This document shows positions 5,361 to 5,593 of a stretch of DNA of 5,593 nucleotides, in pieces (within the stretch, counting starts at the first letter, position 1; the number at the start of each line of letters is the position of its first letter). A program made the translations under genes and the position numbers. The notes below the pieces were generated by a model. That model was given only the letters and a program-made list of their open reading frames with translations. It did not search any database and was not told the DNA's origin. Origin of the DNA: JBLHGN01 sp047616325 (GTDB lineage: Bacteria; Pseudomonadota; Gammaproteobacteria; Pseudomonadales; Cellvibrionaceae); the NCBI GenBank assembly GCA_047616325.1, contig JBLHGN010000241.1, positions 1 to 5,593 of the forward strand, written 5' to 3'.

Positions 5361-5593
5361 ACGCTAGTTTTCATCAGGAGAAGTTTTATTTCAGTGAGCG
5401 TACCGGACGGAGCATGATTACTTATCGTCACATTGCCACCAAATTGCTCTAGCGTTGAATTGGATAGATATACCCCAAGCCCCCAACCGTCCGGTTTGGT
5501 TGAAAAAAATGGACGTCCTATTTGTTCACTTAACTCAGGCGTTATCGCTGGACCGTCGTTAACAATATTAAAAGACACCATATTTTGTTTCGG
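5357..5593 (-). CDS. RegB/PrrB/RoxS-like sensor histidine kinase, C-terminal fragment
   Basis: Only the last 78 residues are visible; the frame runs open through the window edge, so the internal ATG at 5581 is not the start. The segment is the end of a GHKL ATPase domain: VNDGPAI (G1 box), IGRPFFSTKPDG (F box) and GWGLGVYLSNSTLEQFGG (G2 box), then ISNHAPSGTLTEIKL. The pattern GxPFFSTKPxGxGLG with a GTLTEIKL end matches RegB/PrrB/RoxS kinases, and the adjacent regulator is their cognate type. Such kinases are inner-membrane proteins with an N-terminal sensor sensing quinone or electron-transport status; here those parts and the phosphorylated histidine lie outside the window. The G1 box reads N-D-G-P-A rather than the usual D-x-G-x-G, so the adenine-contacting Asp appears as Asn. 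This is tolerated in some GHKL kinases but worth noting. The 4-nt ATGA overlap with the regulator gene shows an operon with coupled translation. Confidence 0.88.
   Translation of the reverse strand, partial: PKQNMVSFNIVNDGPAITPELSEQIGRPFFSTKPDGWGLGVYLSNSTLEQFGGNVTISNHAPSGTLTEIKLLLMKTSV

Overview
All six genes lie on the minus strand, so they are transcribed from high to low coordinates. The window suggests a Gram-negative proteobacterium: it has a TonB-dependent outer-membrane receptor, periplasmic proteins with Sec signal peptides, and a RegB/RegA (PrrBA, ActSR, RoxSR) type redox two-component pair. Base composition is near balanced, and the kinase C-terminus and the TlyA/FtsJ-type methyltransferase resemble those of marine Gammaproteobacteria. 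That taxonomic guess is from recall only.

Layout in transcription order. The window opens inside the last 78 codons of a RegB/PrrB/RoxS-like histidine kinase (5593-5357, 5' end missing). Its stop overlaps the start of a RegA/PrrA/RoxR-like response regulator (5360-4824) as ATGA. A 174-bp gap (4823-4650) is the only real intergenic region. It holds a 17-nt inverted repeat just after the regulator, a 15-bp sequence close to the known RegR/RegA binding consensus, a plausible -10 element and a clear Shine-Dalgarno. Next is a tight run of genes: a TonB-dependent receptor (4649-2406); a secreted Asp-box beta-propeller protein with unusual Cys/His motifs (2394-976); a periplasmic thioredoxin/TlpA-like protein with a CPPC site (976-482, sharing TAATG with the propeller gene); and the N-terminal 155 residues of a TlyA-family rRNA 2'-O-methyltransferase (465 to beyond position 1).

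Working model: the redox two-component pair controls the receptor operon through the intergenic box. The receptor imports an unidentified ligand, the propeller protein binds or handles it outside the cytoplasm, and the thioredoxin-like protein keeps the propeller's cysteines (or a thiol or metal ligand) reduced. The gene families, overlaps and box are read from the sequence. The shared pathway and any metal or copper link are inference. The least expected feature is a perfect 12-bp stem-loop inside the propeller gene, exactly over its signal-peptide cleavage region.
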